64,000 bases of DNA from NCBI GenBank assembly GCA_031277535.1, contig JAITMD010000006.1:372001-436000 (forward strand), written 5' to 3'. Position numbers and translations under genes: made by a program. This DNA is from Flavobacteriaceae bacterium (GTDB lineage: Bacteria > Bacteroidota > Bacteroidia > Flavobacteriales > Flavobacteriaceae). Position 1 is the stretch's first letter. Each line of letters opens with the position of its first letter. The notes beneath the pieces are model-generated. The model saw only the letters and a program-made list of their open reading frames with translations. It ran no database searches and was not told the DNA's origin. Of the stretch, positions 1 to 9,633 are shown in pieces.

Positions 1-909
1 TTAGAATACAAAACATATTATGAAAGTAAACTAAATGATCCTCAATCACTGGCATTTACTGAAATTTCGCGCATTACATCAAACGAATCAAAAGGTAGTT
101 TATTTTATGCTCCAACAATACAAGAAAGCATTGATGGTTTGAATGCGGTGACAATTAAAGAAATAAAAGATTTCTACACGGCATACTTTGGGGCTAATAA
201 TGGAAATGCAACTGTAATAGGAATGAATGATAAAGCTGAAGTAAAAGCTTTATTAGAAAAAACATTTGGTAGCTATAACAGCAAAGCAAAATATGAAAAA
301 GCTTATGCTACTTTCTTTGACACTAAAAAAAGTAAAGAAATAAAAGAAACACCAGATAAAGAGAATGCAGCAGCTGTAGGTCAATTGAACTTCAAAATGA
401 ATACTAACAACCCTGACTATGTTGCTTTATTGTTTGCTAATGAAGTAATGGGAGGTGGTTTTATGACAGCTCGTATCCCTCATCGTTTACGTGAAACAGA
501 AGGTATCAGTTATGGTGCAGGAACATCATTGAATGTACCAAATGATCCTAAAAACGAAAACGCAAGTTGGTTAATTTACGCCTTATTAAACCCTACTAAA
601 CGCGCTGAAGTAGAAAAAGCAATGAACGAGGAGTTTGACAAAGTGGTAAAATCTGGAATCACAGAAGAAGAGTTGAAAACAAATAAAGTAAGTTGGAAAA
701 ACTCAAGACAGACAGACTTAGGAAACGATTATTATTTAGTAAGGTTATCAACCTTATTCTTACAATATGGTATTCCATTCTCTGAATTTGACAAAGTAAA
801 TAGTGATGTTGAAAAGTTATCTGTAAAACAAGTAAACGATGCTATCAAGAAATACTTAGATCCTTCTAAGTTCTCTACAATCTATGTAGGAGATTTCACT
901 AAGAAATAA
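1..909 (+). CDS. M16 family zinc peptidase, C-terminal part (cut by window start)
   Basis: The reading frame is open from base 1, so the N-terminal half, including the zinc-binding HxxEH site, lies outside the window. The visible ~302 residues match the C-terminal half of M16 (insulinase/pitrilysin-like) peptidases: the RLRETEGISYG motif near base 490 corresponds to the conserved R/Y region of the inactive M16 repeat, followed by the typical helical KSGITEEELK segment. The family cleaves peptides inside a two-half clamp, in Bacteroidota usually in the periplasm. Whether this copy is active cannot be judged here. A strong hairpin terminator follows directly. Confidence 0.88.
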   Translation, partial: LEYKTYYESKLNDPQSLAFTEISRITSNESKGSLFYAPTIQESIDGLNAVTIKEIKDFYTAYFGANNGNATVIGMNDKAEVKALLEKTFGSYNSKAKYEKAYATFFDTKKSKEIKETPDKENAAAVGQLNFKMNTNNPDYVALLFANEVMGGGFMTARIPHRLRETEGISYGAGTSLNVPNDPKNENASWLIYALLNPTKRAEVEKAMNEEFDKVVKSGITEEELKTNKVSWKNSRQTDLGNDYYLVRLSTLFLQYGIPFSEFDKVNSDVEKLSVKQVNDAIKKYLDPSKFSTIYVGDFTKK

Positions 910-911
910 CA

Positions 912-947
912 AAATAGGCGACCTTGTTTGAGGTCGCCTATTTCTTT
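912..947. terminator. Rho-independent terminator, probably bidirectional
   Basis: A 13-base perfect stem (912-924 with 931-943), a 6-base loop and a T-rich tail lie between the convergent M16 gene and the lipoprotein gene ending at 997. Confidence 0.85.
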
Positions 948-996
948 TATACTGTTTTAAATACTCTGTATTATAGCTTTCAATTAGTCAACAATA

Positions 997-1818
997 TTAG
1001 CAACTAAAATCATCTTGTCCCATAGCTGCTTCATACAAATAACCTTTGGCTCCATTGGATAAGAACACACGTATTACATCTTGTTCATAATCTGCAGGCG
1101 TATCCAAAATAAAGTCTAACTTACCATCTCCATCTAAATCACCTACAAATAACAACTTAACAAAAGTATCTGAAAAACCTTCTTGCTCAAATATCATTTG
1201 TTTTGCTTTTCCGTTTACTTGTAAATACAATTTATAATTCTCATAATTCTTGAACGTCTTTTCTTCTGAAGATTCATCATCTGTATACTTATACGTTTCT
1301 TTTAGCTTTCCTGTAGCAGTAAACTGATATACATCTTCATTAAACTTAAACTCTACTGTATTTTCTGTCCAAAAAGGAATTACTTTAGTACTCAATGAAA
1401 CTATTTTTCCTTCTTTTATATTCTTATTTTTTGGTGAGAAAAAAAACAATGGTTCTGTTTCTTCTGGAGAAAATATACCAATTTCCATGTCTCCAGTACA
1501 TTCATTCAATGTAGGTTCAGATAAGTTGTACTTAGCTTTCTGCACAATAAACTTGCCTTTATTTTCTCTTAATTCTAACCAATTAGTATGAATTGATTTA
1601 ATAACATTTGCCTCAAATTCCTCAGCGTAATACGCTGGAATAATCAATTGGAATGTTTCTTTCTTTTCGATTGGTAATATTTCGGTAATAACTTCTTCTG
1701 TTTGTTCTACACTTTCTTTTTCTATAGGTGCAGACGCATCTGTTTCTGTTTTACTTTTTTTATCGTTACAAGCAACTAAAGCAGTTGCCACTAACACTAA
1801 AAACAAGACTCTTTTCAT
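997..1818 (-). CDS. Lipoprotein with C-terminal DxDGDG calcium-type loop (paralog of 2054..2860)
   Basis: Product of 273 residues. The N-terminus is a lipoprotein signal peptide with lipobox LVAC (Cys16), then a charged Lys/Glu/Thr linker. The C-terminal part contains GDLDGDGKLDFI, an EF-hand/FG-GAP-like calcium loop, and the chain ends in DDFSC. The gene just upstream encodes a paralog with the same plan: a central ECxxD segment, FSPE..EPLFF, the GDLDGDG loop and the DFSC end. The shared cysteines could form a disulfide. I know no function for this family. It is likely anchored to a periplasmic or outer-surface membrane leaflet. Confidence 0.8.
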   Translation of the reverse strand: MKRVLFLVLVATALVACNDKKSKTETDASAPIEKESVEQTEEVITEILPIEKKETFQLIIPAYYAEEFEANVIKSIHTNWLELRENKGKFIVQKAKYNLSEPTLNECTGDMEIGIFSPEETEPLFFFSPKNKNIKEGKIVSLSTKVIPFWTENTVEFKFNEDVYQFTATGKLKETYKYTDDESSEEKTFKNYENYKLYLQVNGKAKQMIFEQEGFSDTFVKLLFVGDLDGDGKLDFILDTPADYEQDVIRVFLSNGAKGYLYEAAMGQDDFSC

Positions 1819-1840
1819 ACTTTTTCAATAATAAACTATT

Positions 1841-1848
1841 CAAATGTA
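1841..1848 (-). promoter_or_regulatory. Candidate Bacteroidota -7 promoter element
   Basis: TACATTTG on the minus strand matches TAnnTTTG and lies about 23 bases upstream of the lipoprotein start at 1818. No clear TTG -33 element was found. Confidence 0.5.
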
Positions 1849-2002
1849 ATATAAAAATCATTGACTTGTTACACACTATACCCTATCACTTATTTTAAAT
1901 AACTTTAAGACATCAACTCGCTACATACAACTCTTTACTCTAATTTGCCTAAAAAGAGGTTTATTTGACCTAAAAATCCCTGTTATCCGTTATTGCACAA
2001 AT

Positions 2003-2029
2003 AAAAAAAGAGGTTTTAAAAACCTCTTT
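2003..2029 (-). terminator. Terminator of the 2054..2860 lipoprotein gene
   Basis: An inverted repeat AAAGAGGTTTT/AAAACCTCTTT is followed, on the minus strand, by a run of T. It sits just past the stop codon at 2054. Confidence 0.75.
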
Positions 2030-2053
2030 ACCTATGGGATAAATTTTAAAACT

Positions 2054-2860
2054 TTAACAACTAAAATCTACAGATACCAGTCCTGCCAAATAAATTAAGT
2101 GCTTTGCTCCTCTCGATAAATACACTTCTACTGTTTTTTCTTCATAATCTGATGACGTGTCAAACACAAAATCAAGATTACCATCTCCATCCAAATCACC
2201 AACAAATAATAACGTAATAAACTTATCATTAAATTCAGGTATATCTAAAATCAACTGTTCATCTGTACCAACACTTAGATACAATTTATACTTCATAAAC
2301 TCCTTATACTTTTGCTCTTTCCCACTATCATCCGTATAATTATAAGACCTTGTTTCTATCCCTTCTGCACGTAAAGTATACTTCTTTCCATTAAACAAAT
2401 ACTCTTGATTCTGAGATGGCCATAAAGGAGCTTTATTAACAGCCATTGCATCTTTTACTCCTTGTTTTATCATAGGGTTCGGCCCCAAAAAGAACAAAGG
2501 TTCTAACGCTTCTGGAGAAAAAACACCAAGCATATCTGTATCATTACATTCATTCACTTTTTCACTAATTTCAAACTTAGCTGGTACAACTTTATACAAT
2601 CCATTTCGATCATAGAAAGACAACCACTTATCATTCATCTTAGCTATTTCAGAAGCATGTACTTCTTTGTCATAATACATTGGAATAATAACATCTAACA
2701 CCTTATTTTCTTCTTTAGGATATTGTGTTAATTCAACTTCTTCTTTCACTTCATCCTCCGTATTTACAACTTCTCGAGGCGTAAGATCAATCACTTCCTC
2801 TTTCTTTTCCTTACAGGCAAATACTACCAATAAGATTAATAACAATAAACTCTTTTTCAT
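2054..2860 (-). CDS. Lipoprotein with C-terminal DxDGDG loop (paralog of 997..1818)
   Basis: I choose the ATG at 2860 (268 residues), because an ATG 21 bases upstream would put seven extra residues before a clean lipoprotein signal ending in lipobox VFAC. A Glu/Lys-rich linker follows, then a globular domain with a conserved ECNDTD segment, FSPEALEPLFFLG, the GDLDGDGNLDFV loop and a terminal DFSC. The protein shares these landmarks, in the same order, with the adjacent downstream gene, so the pair probably arose by tandem duplication. Separate terminators suggest independent transcription. Function unknown. Confidence 0.8.
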   Translation of the reverse strand: MKKSLLLLILLVVFACKEKKEEVIDLTPREVVNTEDEVKEEVELTQYPKEENKVLDVIIPMYYDKEVHASEIAKMNDKWLSFYDRNGLYKVVPAKFEISEKVNECNDTDMLGVFSPEALEPLFFLGPNPMIKQGVKDAMAVNKAPLWPSQNQEYLFNGKKYTLRAEGIETRSYNYTDDSGKEQKYKEFMKYKLYLSVGTDEQLILDIPEFNDKFITLLFVGDLDGDGNLDFVFDTSSDYEEKTVEVYLSRGAKHLIYLAGLVSVDFSC

Positions 2861-2882
2861 AATTTGTTTTTTGGAACTCAAA

Positions 2883-2917
2883 AAAAAAGACTACCAAAGT
2901 TGATAGTCTTTTCATTA
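2883..2917 (-). terminator. Terminator of lepA
   Basis: AAAAGACTATC pairs with GTAGTCTTTT (one bulge) and is followed by T8 on the minus strand, directly after the lepA stop codon. Confidence 0.75.
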
Positions 2918-2933
2918 AATATTGTTGTAACTG

Positions 2934-4730
2934 TTAGTCATTCAACTTTAATACAGCCATAAATGCTTCTTGTGGAATCTCTACGTTACCTACTTGACGC
3001 ATACGTTTCTTACCTGCTTTTTGTTTTTCAAGTAATTTACGTTTACGAGAAATATCCCCTCCATAACATTTAGCTGTTACGTCTTTACGTAAAGCTTTTA
3101 CCGTTTCACGAGCAATTACTTTCACTCCGATAGCTGCCTGGATAGGAATATCAAACTGTTGACGTGGGATTAATTCTTTTAATTTCTCACACATCTTCTT
3201 ACCAATATGGTAAGCGTTATCTGCGTGCATTAACGCTGATAAAGCATCTACTACGTTAGCATTCAACATTACGTCAACTTTAACTAAGTTAGATGTACGC
3301 ATTCCAATAGGTGAATAATCAAAAGAGGCATATCCTTTAGATACTGTTTTTAATCTATCATAGAAATCAAATACAATCTCTGCTAATGGCATATCAAACA
3401 TTAACTCAACTCTATCTTCTGTAAGATATGTCTGATTAGTAATAACACCACGCTTATCAATACACAAGCTCATAACTTGACCTACGAAATCAGATTTAGT
3501 AATAATAGTTGCTTTAATATATGGCTCCTCTACTCTTTCTAATTTAGATGGTTCTGGTAAGTCAGATGGGTTGTTTACTACGATAGGTGTAGTAGGTTCT
3601 TTCTTAGTATAAGCTAAGTACGAAACGTTAGGTACAGTTGTAATAACAGTCATGTTGAACTCACGCTCTAAACGCTCTTGGATAATCTCCATATGTAACA
3701 TTCCTAAGAATCCACAACGGAAACCAAAACCTAAGGCTGCAGAACTCTCAGCTGCAAACACTAATGAAGCATCATTCAATTGAAGTTTTTCCATTGAGTT
3801 ACGAAGCTCTTCATAATCTTCAGTATCTACTGGATAGATACCTGCGAATACCATAGGTTTCACGTTCTCAAATCCTTCAATCATATTTTTAGTAGGTTCT
3901 TTAGCATCTGTCAATGTATCTCCTACTTTTACTTCTTTAGCTTCTTTAATACCAGAGATTAAGTAACCAACATCTCCTGTTTTAATCTCCTGTTTAGGAG
4001 CTTGGTTTAATTTAAGTGTACCAATCTCATCTGCGAAATACTCTTTCCCAGTAGCCATAAACTTAATCTTCTGACCTTTCTTAATCGATCCATTAACCAC
4101 ACGGAAGATAACTTCAATACCGCGGAATGGATTATAAACTGAGTCAAAAACCAAAGCTTGTAATGGTTCATCAGGAGTACCTTTTGGTGCAGGTATTCTT
4201 TCGATAATAGCCGCTAAGATATCCTCTACTCCTAAACCTGTTTTACCAGATGCAGGAATAATCTCTTCATAGTCACATCCTAATAAATCAACTATATCAT
4301 CACTTACCTCTTCAGGATTAGCACTTGGTAAATCAATTTTATTTAAAACTGGAATAATAGTCAAATCATTCTCTAAAGCTAAATACAAGTTAGAGATAGT
4401 TTGTGCTTGGATGCTTTGAGCAGCATCTACAATCAATAACGCACCTTCACACGCTGCAATAGACCTAGAAACTTCATAAGAAAAGTCTACGTGTCCTGGG
4501 GTATCAATTAAGTTAAGTATATATTGCTCTCCTTTGTAAGTATATTCCATTTGAATCGCGTGAGATTTAATAGTAATCCCTCTTTCACGTTCCAAATCCA
4601 TATTATCTAAAAGCTGAGCTTGTTGCTCACGTGCAGTTACAGTTTGTGTAGCATCTAATAATCTATCTGCCAATGTACTTTTACCGTGGTCAATATGAGC
4701 AATAATACAAAAGTTTCTAATGTTCTTCAT
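2934..4730 (-). CDS. lepA: Elongation factor 4, back-translocating ribosomal GTPase LepA
   Basis: 598 residues, the normal EF4 length. The G1 loop AHIDHGKST (residues 11-19), RERGITIK switch I, DTPGH (G3) and NKID (G4) are all intact, and the C-terminal EF4-specific domain ends with the usual Lys/Arg-rich segment ([11 protein letters not shown]). EF4 binds the ribosome and uses GTP; it is linked to back-translocation or initiation-complex remodelling under ionic stress. The protein is cytosolic. The gene is monocistronic here, with its own candidate promoter upstream and a terminator downstream. Confidence 0.98.
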   Translation of the reverse strand: MKNIRNFCIIAHIDHGKSTLADRLLDATQTVTAREQQAQLLDNMDLERERGITIKSHAIQMEYTYKGEQYILNLIDTPGHVDFSYEVSRSIAACEGALLIVDAAQSIQAQTISNLYLALENDLTIIPVLNKIDLPSANPEEVSDDIVDLLGCDYEEIIPASGKTGLGVEDILAAIIERIPAPKGTPDEPLQALVFDSVYNPFRGIEVIFRVVNGSIKKGQKIKFMATGKEYFADEIGTLKLNQAPKQEIKTGDVGYLISGIKEAKEVKVGDTLTDAKEPTKNMIEGFENVKPMVFAGIYPVDTEDYEELRNSMEKLQLNDASLVFAAESSAALGFGFRCGFLGMLHMEIIQERLEREFNMTVITTVPNVSYLAYTKKEPTTPIVVNNPSDLPEPSKLERVEEPYIKATIITKSDFVGQVMSLCIDKRGVITNQTYLTEDRVELMFDMPLAEIVFDFYDRLKTVSKGYASFDYSPIGMRTSNLVKVDVMLNANVVDALSALMHADNAYHIGKKMCEKLKELIPRQQFDIPIQAAIGVKVIARETVKALRKDVTAKCYGGDISRKRKLLEKQKAGKKRMRQVGNVEIPQEAFMAVLKLND

Positions 4731-4741
4731 CTTCGTTAAAT

Positions 4742-4749
4742 CAAAGTTA
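4742..4749 (-). promoter_or_regulatory. Candidate -7 promoter element for lepA
   Basis: TAACTTTG on the minus strand matches TAnnTTTG and lies 12 bases upstream of the lepA start codon. Confidence 0.5.
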
Positions 4750-5008
4750 TAATTGCGAGTACACGCCCATTAGAAGCATTGAAATGACATTCAATAATCG
4801 TGTAATCTCTATTCTAAGGCTTTTATTTTCTTTTGTTTATAAAGAGAACAAGCCTATATTTTGCAAATATACTTGAAAGTTTGAATTTTTAGCTACTTTT
4901 TATTGGCTGATACTCTTTTTTATATCCTATTACTTTAAATAATTTCTTTTAAAAATCGAAATGTTTTTAACGCAATTACTACCTTTATATCATTATAAAG
5001 CACAAGCT

Positions 5009-5890
5009 ATGAAATCACTTTATTTATTGTCTGCCTTATGCATAGCAACACTAAGCAGTTGTGGACAAAAATCAGACATTACAAAAGAGTATGCCGTATT
5101 ACCAAGTCAACTACAAGAAGTTTCTGGACTACATTATGACAGTACTTCAAAAACCTTTTGGGCATTACAAGACAGTGGAAATAAAAATGAATTATACCAA
5201 CTCGATCAGAAAGGTAAATTAATTCATACGCTAAAAATATCTAAAACACCAAATATTGATTGGGAAGAACTTACCGCAGATGAGGAGGGCAACTTATATA
5301 TTGGTGATTTTGGAAACAATAAAAACAATCGCCAAGATTTAAAAATCTATAAGATTGATAAAACCAATTTAGGGGAAGCAAAAACAACTCCTTCTGCTAT
5401 AATTACATTTTCATATCCTGAACAAAAGGAGTTTCCTCCTCAAAAAACAGAGTTAATGTACGATGCTGAGGCGTTCTTTTTTTACAACGACAACTTCTAT
5501 ATCTTCACCAAAAATAGAAGTAAAGGCTTTGATGGTACCTCTTATGTTTATAAAGTACCTAATAAAGAAGGAAGTCACAAAGCTGAATTAGTACAAACCT
5601 TTAAGGGATGTAATGTATATGAACATTGTGCCTTAACTGGAGCAGCTATTAGTCCTGACGAAAAAACATTTGTTTTACTTTCTCACTCTAAAATATGGAT
5701 TGTAGAAGGATTCAATCCCAATGCTATCTTAGATGGTAAAATATCTGAACACAAACTAAAACACACTTCTCAGAAAGAAGCTATTTCTTTTAAAGACAAT
5801 AATACCATTTATATTGCAGATGAAGTAAAAGACAACACAGGAGGTAAAATATATCAAGTGGATTTGGGTGCATTAAAACCCAAACCCTAA
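5009..5890 (+). CDS. Beta-propeller-like lipoprotein
   Basis: I choose ATG 5009 (293 residues) over an upstream ATG at 4961 because it gives a signal peptide with lipobox LSSC directly at the N-terminus. The body has repeats of propeller type, including NIDWEELTADEEGNLYIGDF followed by GNN, a signature often seen in uncharacterised Bacteroidota propeller proteins related to phytase-like or SdiA-regulated folds. An ELMYDAEAFFF segment contributes acidic residues that could bind metal. The 3' end overlaps the convergent gene at 5873 by 18 bases. Substrate unknown; phosphoesterase activity would be a guess. Confidence 0.75.
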   Translation: MKSLYLLSALCIATLSSCGQKSDITKEYAVLPSQLQEVSGLHYDSTSKTFWALQDSGNKNELYQLDQKGKLIHTLKISKTPNIDWEELTADEEGNLYIGDFGNNKNNRQDLKIYKIDKTNLGEAKTTPSAIITFSYPEQKEFPPQKTELMYDAEAFFFYNDNFYIFTKNRSKGFDGTSYVYKVPNKEGSHKAELVQTFKGCNVYEHCALTGAAISPDEKTFVLLSHSKIWIVEGFNPNAILDGKISEHKLKHTSQKEAISFKDNNTIYIADEVKDNTGGKIYQVDLGALKPKP

Positions 5891-8800
5891 TCCAAATACC
5901 AAGCGACCACCATCTACACTGTTGAAATAAGAACAGTGTAGTGTTGCTTGCTCTATCGCATTCAACCAAATACCTGCGCCATAAGAATTATGCCATTTAT
6001 TTGAGTTTTCACCTGATTGCCATACTCTACCATAGTCAAAGCCTCCATAAAAACCATAACTCATTGGTATAAAACCAGCTGTGAATTGTCCTGCATTGAA
6101 TCGTAAATCAGTGGTTTGGACAAATGATGATTTACCTGTAAAACGCTCTGGCCTAAAACCTCTTAAATTTGCATTACCTCCAATAGTAGCTGCGTGATAA
6201 AAGTCGTAATTATCATTTAAACGCGTTTGATATGTAAAATTAGAAGCTAAAACCAATCTTTCTCCTCTATCAATAAAATGGACAAAGTTTACTTTTGCAC
6301 CAAGATATGGGAAATTCTGTTTTTTATCACTCATATTAATTTTCCATCCTACATTCGTATGAAAACCAAAACCAACTGTTGGATTAGCAGCATAATTATA
6401 CTGCTCGTATTTATACTCTACCTTTAAACCTCCATAATGCTGGAAATCAAAAACACGAGCATTCACAGATGTTGGATTATCAAAAATAAAACGTCCCTCT
6501 TTATTTTCTACCCTTAGAGCATTATACTCTATATTAAACTCTAAAGCATTTCCATACTTATCTTCATATCTATACCCAGGAGTAACGGCATAGCTTTCAA
6601 CTCTTACTCGTTTATAATCATCTCCTTTATCTTCGTCAAAAAAGTATGTTTCATTTCCTTCTCCATAATAATTTACCGCAAAGTTTGGACTTGTTGCACG
6701 ACCTCCTATGGTAAACATCCAATTATTAGTAGCATTTGGAAACATTCCTTTATAATCTAACTCTACGCCTTTGGTATTAAATGAGTAAAATCCTTTCAAC
6801 TTATGTTTGCTTGAAAAAGGATCTTGTACAAACTTAGAACGCGTACTATTAAACAGAAAACCAAGTTTTACTCCATCTTCTGGATTATATCCTACATTAG
6901 GAAACAACATATTAATATTTATAGGAACTTGCTTATAATTAAAGTTATTCAAATCATAGCGATTACTAAACACAACTCTCTCTGTTGCATCCACATTACT
7001 AACTTCATTCTTTTTATCAGCGTAGTCATAAACAATTACCTTAGAAGCATTGTCTAATTGGAAAACATCCTTATTTTTCCCTCCTATTAAACGAATTTTA
7101 ATCTTCGCTTTTTCAGTTCCTTTAACGATAAAAGTATCCTCATCATTTAAGCCGTATATCCAAATCTCTTTTGTTTGACCTGCTTGATATACTTTCTCAA
7201 ACACTAAAGTTTGACCACTTTTCTTCTCTCTATATTGTTTAACTAATACATCTCCATTTTTTTCGCGAATAATCTCAAAACCATCTTTCTTATCTGTTCC
7301 AGATAAGACAACATACTCTCTCAATTTATTGTAATACCTCGGTAGGTAATCAACTATTTTACTCTTTCTTACTTTCAAAATATGTTTGATACGATCTATC
7401 TCTTCATTTTGAACCTCCTTAGGTAATTGAGCAAAAGCTTCATCAATAGCCTCATCCGTCAACGAAAGCACAATGTCATTTGCTTCTTTTTGCCAATCTT
7501 CAATAGTTGTTGACTTCAATAAATATTGATCTAAAGGAAAAGCAGTTTTATTAATCCATCTTGGGTTTGCAAAATCTTCTGTATAATTCTGCATATGTCT
7601 TAGAGGAGGTGATCTTTTTATCAAAGTAAGCAATGTTCCATCAATCTTAGCAAATGCCTGATCTCTATCTCGTGGAATTGGGCGATATATCACTTTGTCT
7701 CCCTCTACAAATTCAGACCAACGCCATTGATCTCCATGTCTATCCCAATCACCAATTAGCATATCAAAAATACGTGCACGCATAAATGCTGTCTGATCCA
7801 CTACATACTTATCATCTTTTCTAAGTTTCGCAATAACATCTGTAGTGCTCACAATTTTATTGGTTCCTCCAAAACTTTCTACTTCCTCAAACCCATCTGT
7901 AGGTCGTTCTTCAATCATATATAATTCATCTCCGTAATTTGCATTAAATCGCCCTAAAGCATCCTGTTTAGGAATATAATACAACTCTGGATTGGTATGA
8001 TACAATCCTATTTTATCTGATAGATTACCTATAATAAATGGTGTATAAGGATGTGATGTTGTATAAAAGTCATAGATAAAACGCTCTGCCCATGTATCTT
8101 GAAATGAATTCATCACATACTGATCTTTAAACACTGCTGTTTGAACAAATCGAGAAACACTTTTACGAACTCCACGCATCACATATTCTTTTCCTTCTTT
8201 GTCTTCCATTCGCAACGACATAGACTGATTTCCACCACCAGAAATAGTAGGAGTTAATCCTCCTTTTAAAACTGTCAAATCTCCTACAGGAACTTCTATT
8301 TTTTGACTGTAAACATTTCTGTAGTGTTGTCCCCAAAGAAATCGATACCAAGCGGTTTTTTTTGTCCACTCTTCTGGATACACACTGGCTTCTATCTTTT
8401 CTTGTGAAACATCTGAGAATGCCCCTTTCTCTACATCGTGCTTTTCAAAACCATTAGGAATGCTTGTTTCAAATAGTTTGTGGTACTCCTTATTTTCAAA
8501 TCCATAGAAAGACAGTGTTGTACTTCTATCTTCTCTTATCTCAATCTTAGCATACCCTAATTGTCCAGCAGAAAACTCTTTATCCTGTATAGCTCTTGCA
8601 GGAGTCAAATTACTCATTGCACCGCTAATCACCTGATTTACGCCATCCTGAACTACGTATTGTAAATTGTGCTCATGCCCAGATACAATTACCACATTAG
8701 CATACATCTGTGCAATTGTTCTAATGCGTTTATTAAGCTCATTATACTTTTTACTTTGTAAGTCTTGTCTATTTAACCCAGACATCGCTCTGGTATAATT

Positions 8801-9601
8801 ATATATACTTCCAACAAGTGGAAGTGCTACATTATTTCCAAATGGAAACATATGATTTTCAAAAGAAAACTTTCCACCATGATTGCCATTACTATACACA
8901 GGATGTGTCATTGCTAAAAGCACAACCTTATTTTGATTTTTATTAATTTCCCCTCTTAACTCATCTAAAAAGTCTTCACGAGTTTTAATATCACAATCTT
9001 CATTAATATTTGGATGTTTATCCCAATCTTCTAAAAACCATTGGCTGTCAACTGTAATTAAAACGGTATAATCATTAATTTTCATACGTTCCAATCCACA
9101 TCCTTTACGCGGCAAAAGAGCTTTTGTATTTCCTGTTTTTGTTGTCAAAAAATCACTATAATTCTTCAAAGCTTCATATCCTCCACCCCATTCTCCTAAT
9201 CCATTTACCCAAACACTATTGCCTTTAAAATCTTTTACCCATCCCAATTGTTTTGTCCATTCTGCTTCCTTCTCTTCTCTTTTTTTCGATGTACTCTTAG
9301 GCATACCATTCTTTACTGTATTACCCAAAAACACCAAGGTGCTCTCCTTATCATTATGTTTCAACAGCATATTAGAAAAAGCATCAATGTGTTTAAGCTC
9401 TTCTTTATTATTAGCTTGTGCTGTATTTCCAATTAGATAATACGTATGTACAATTTTACTGTTATTTTTACGTTCTTGAGATACTTCCCTATTCGATATA
9501 TCAGTATATTGAGGAGACATAGTTGCACATGAAGTCAACAAGACAACACTTGCACTATATAGAATAGAAGATAGTTTAAAAGGCTTTAAAAATATTTTCA
9601 T
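5873..9601 (-). CDS. Outer-membrane lipoprotein: degenerate calcineurin-like domain, kinase-like middle domain, BamA-type barrel
   Basis: 1242 residues. Cys25 in LLTSC is a lipobox. Residues ~50-370 have the calcineurin-like phosphoesterase layout, but key metal ligands differ: YLIGN59 and VFLGN94 where the family has GD, and G134-L-G-E137-W where GNHDW is expected. THPVYSNGNHGG (His233) and SGHEH (309-311) are kept. Residues ~430-860 contain LIGDWDRHGDQW (D618-W626) and PIPRDRDQAF (D645, D647), resembling catalytic and metal motifs of CotH/FAM20-like atypical kinases. From ~870 on the chain looks like an Omp85/BamA (D15 antigen) beta-barrel and ends in VFGLGFGF with a terminal Phe. The likely site is the outer membrane with periplasmic or surface-exposed N-terminal domains. 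The kinase-like assignment is inference from short motifs. Confidence 0.85.
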   Translation of the reverse strand: MKIFLKPFKLSSILYSASVVLLTSCATMSPQYTDISNREVSQERKNNSKIVHTYYLIGNTAQANNKEELKHIDAFSNMLLKHNDKESTLVFLGNTVKNGMPKSTSKKREEKEAEWTKQLGWVKDFKGNSVWVNGLGEWGGGYEALKNYSDFLTTKTGNTKALLPRKGCGLERMKINDYTVLITVDSQWFLEDWDKHPNINEDCDIKTREDFLDELRGEINKNQNKVVLLAMTHPVYSNGNHGGKFSFENHMFPFGNNVALPLVGSIYNYTRAMSGLNRQDLQSKKYNELNKRIRTIAQMYANVVIVSGHEHNLQYVVQDGVNQVISGAMSNLTPARAIQDKEFSAGQLGYAKIEIREDRSTTLSFYGFENKEYHKLFETSIPNGFEKHDVEKGAFSDVSQEKIEASVYPEEWTKKTAWYRFLWGQHYRNVYSQKIEVPVGDLTVLKGGLTPTISGGGNQSMSLRMEDKEGKEYVMRGVRKSVSRFVQTAVFKDQYVMNSFQDTWAERFIYDFYTTSHPYTPFIIGNLSDKIGLYHTNPELYYIPKQDALGRFNANYGDELYMIEERPTDGFEEVESFGGTNKIVSTTDVIAKLRKDDKYVVDQTAFMRARIFDMLIGDWDRHGDQWRWSEFVEGDKVIYRPIPRDRDQAFAKIDGTLLTLIKRSPPLRHMQNYTEDFANPRWINKTAFPLDQYLLKSTTIEDWQKEANDIVLSLTDEAIDEAFAQLPKEVQNEEIDRIKHILKVRKSKIVDYLPRYYNKLREYVVLSGTDKKDGFEIIREKNGDVLVKQYREKKSGQTLVFEKVYQAGQTKEIWIYGLNDEDTFIVKGTEKAKIKIRLIGGKNKDVFQLDNASKVIVYDYADKKNEVSNVDATERVVFSNRYDLNNFNYKQVPININMLFPNVGYNPEDGVKLGFLFNSTRSKFVQDPFSSKHKLKGFYSFNTKGVELDYKGMFPNATNNWMFTIGGRATSPNFAVNYYGEGNETYFFDEDKGDDYKRVRVESYAVTPGYRYEDKYGNALEFNIEYNALRVENKEGRFIFDNPTSVNARVFDFQHYGGLKVEYKYEQYNYAANPTVGFGFHTNVGWKINMSDKKQNFPYLGAKVNFVHFIDRGERLVLASNFTYQTRLNDNYDFYHAATIGGNANLRGFRPERFTGKSSFVQTTDLRFNAGQFTAGFIPMSYGFYGGFDYGRVWQSGENSNKWHNSYGAGIWLNAIEQATLHCSYFNSVDGGRLVFGLGFGF

Positions 9602-9625
9602 ATTTTTATAGGGTATAAAGGTTTA

Positions 9626-9633
9626 CAAATATG
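9626..9633 (-). promoter_or_regulatory. Candidate -7 element of the 1242-residue gene, overlapping the neighbouring start codon
   Basis: CATATTTG on the minus strand (one mismatch to TAnnTTTG) lies 24 bases upstream of the start at 9601. It includes the ATG (9631-9633) of the divergent HD-PycTM gene. Confidence 0.4.

Noticed and set aside
2883..2917. A -7-like CAACTTTG on the minus strand as promoter of the 2054..2860 lipoprotein gene
   Set aside because: It lies inside the lepA terminator hairpin and misses the first conserved base.
6824..7057. 77-codon plus-strand frame inside the 1242-residue gene
   Set aside because: Antisense shadow of a clearly coding region, with no signal sequence or family motif.
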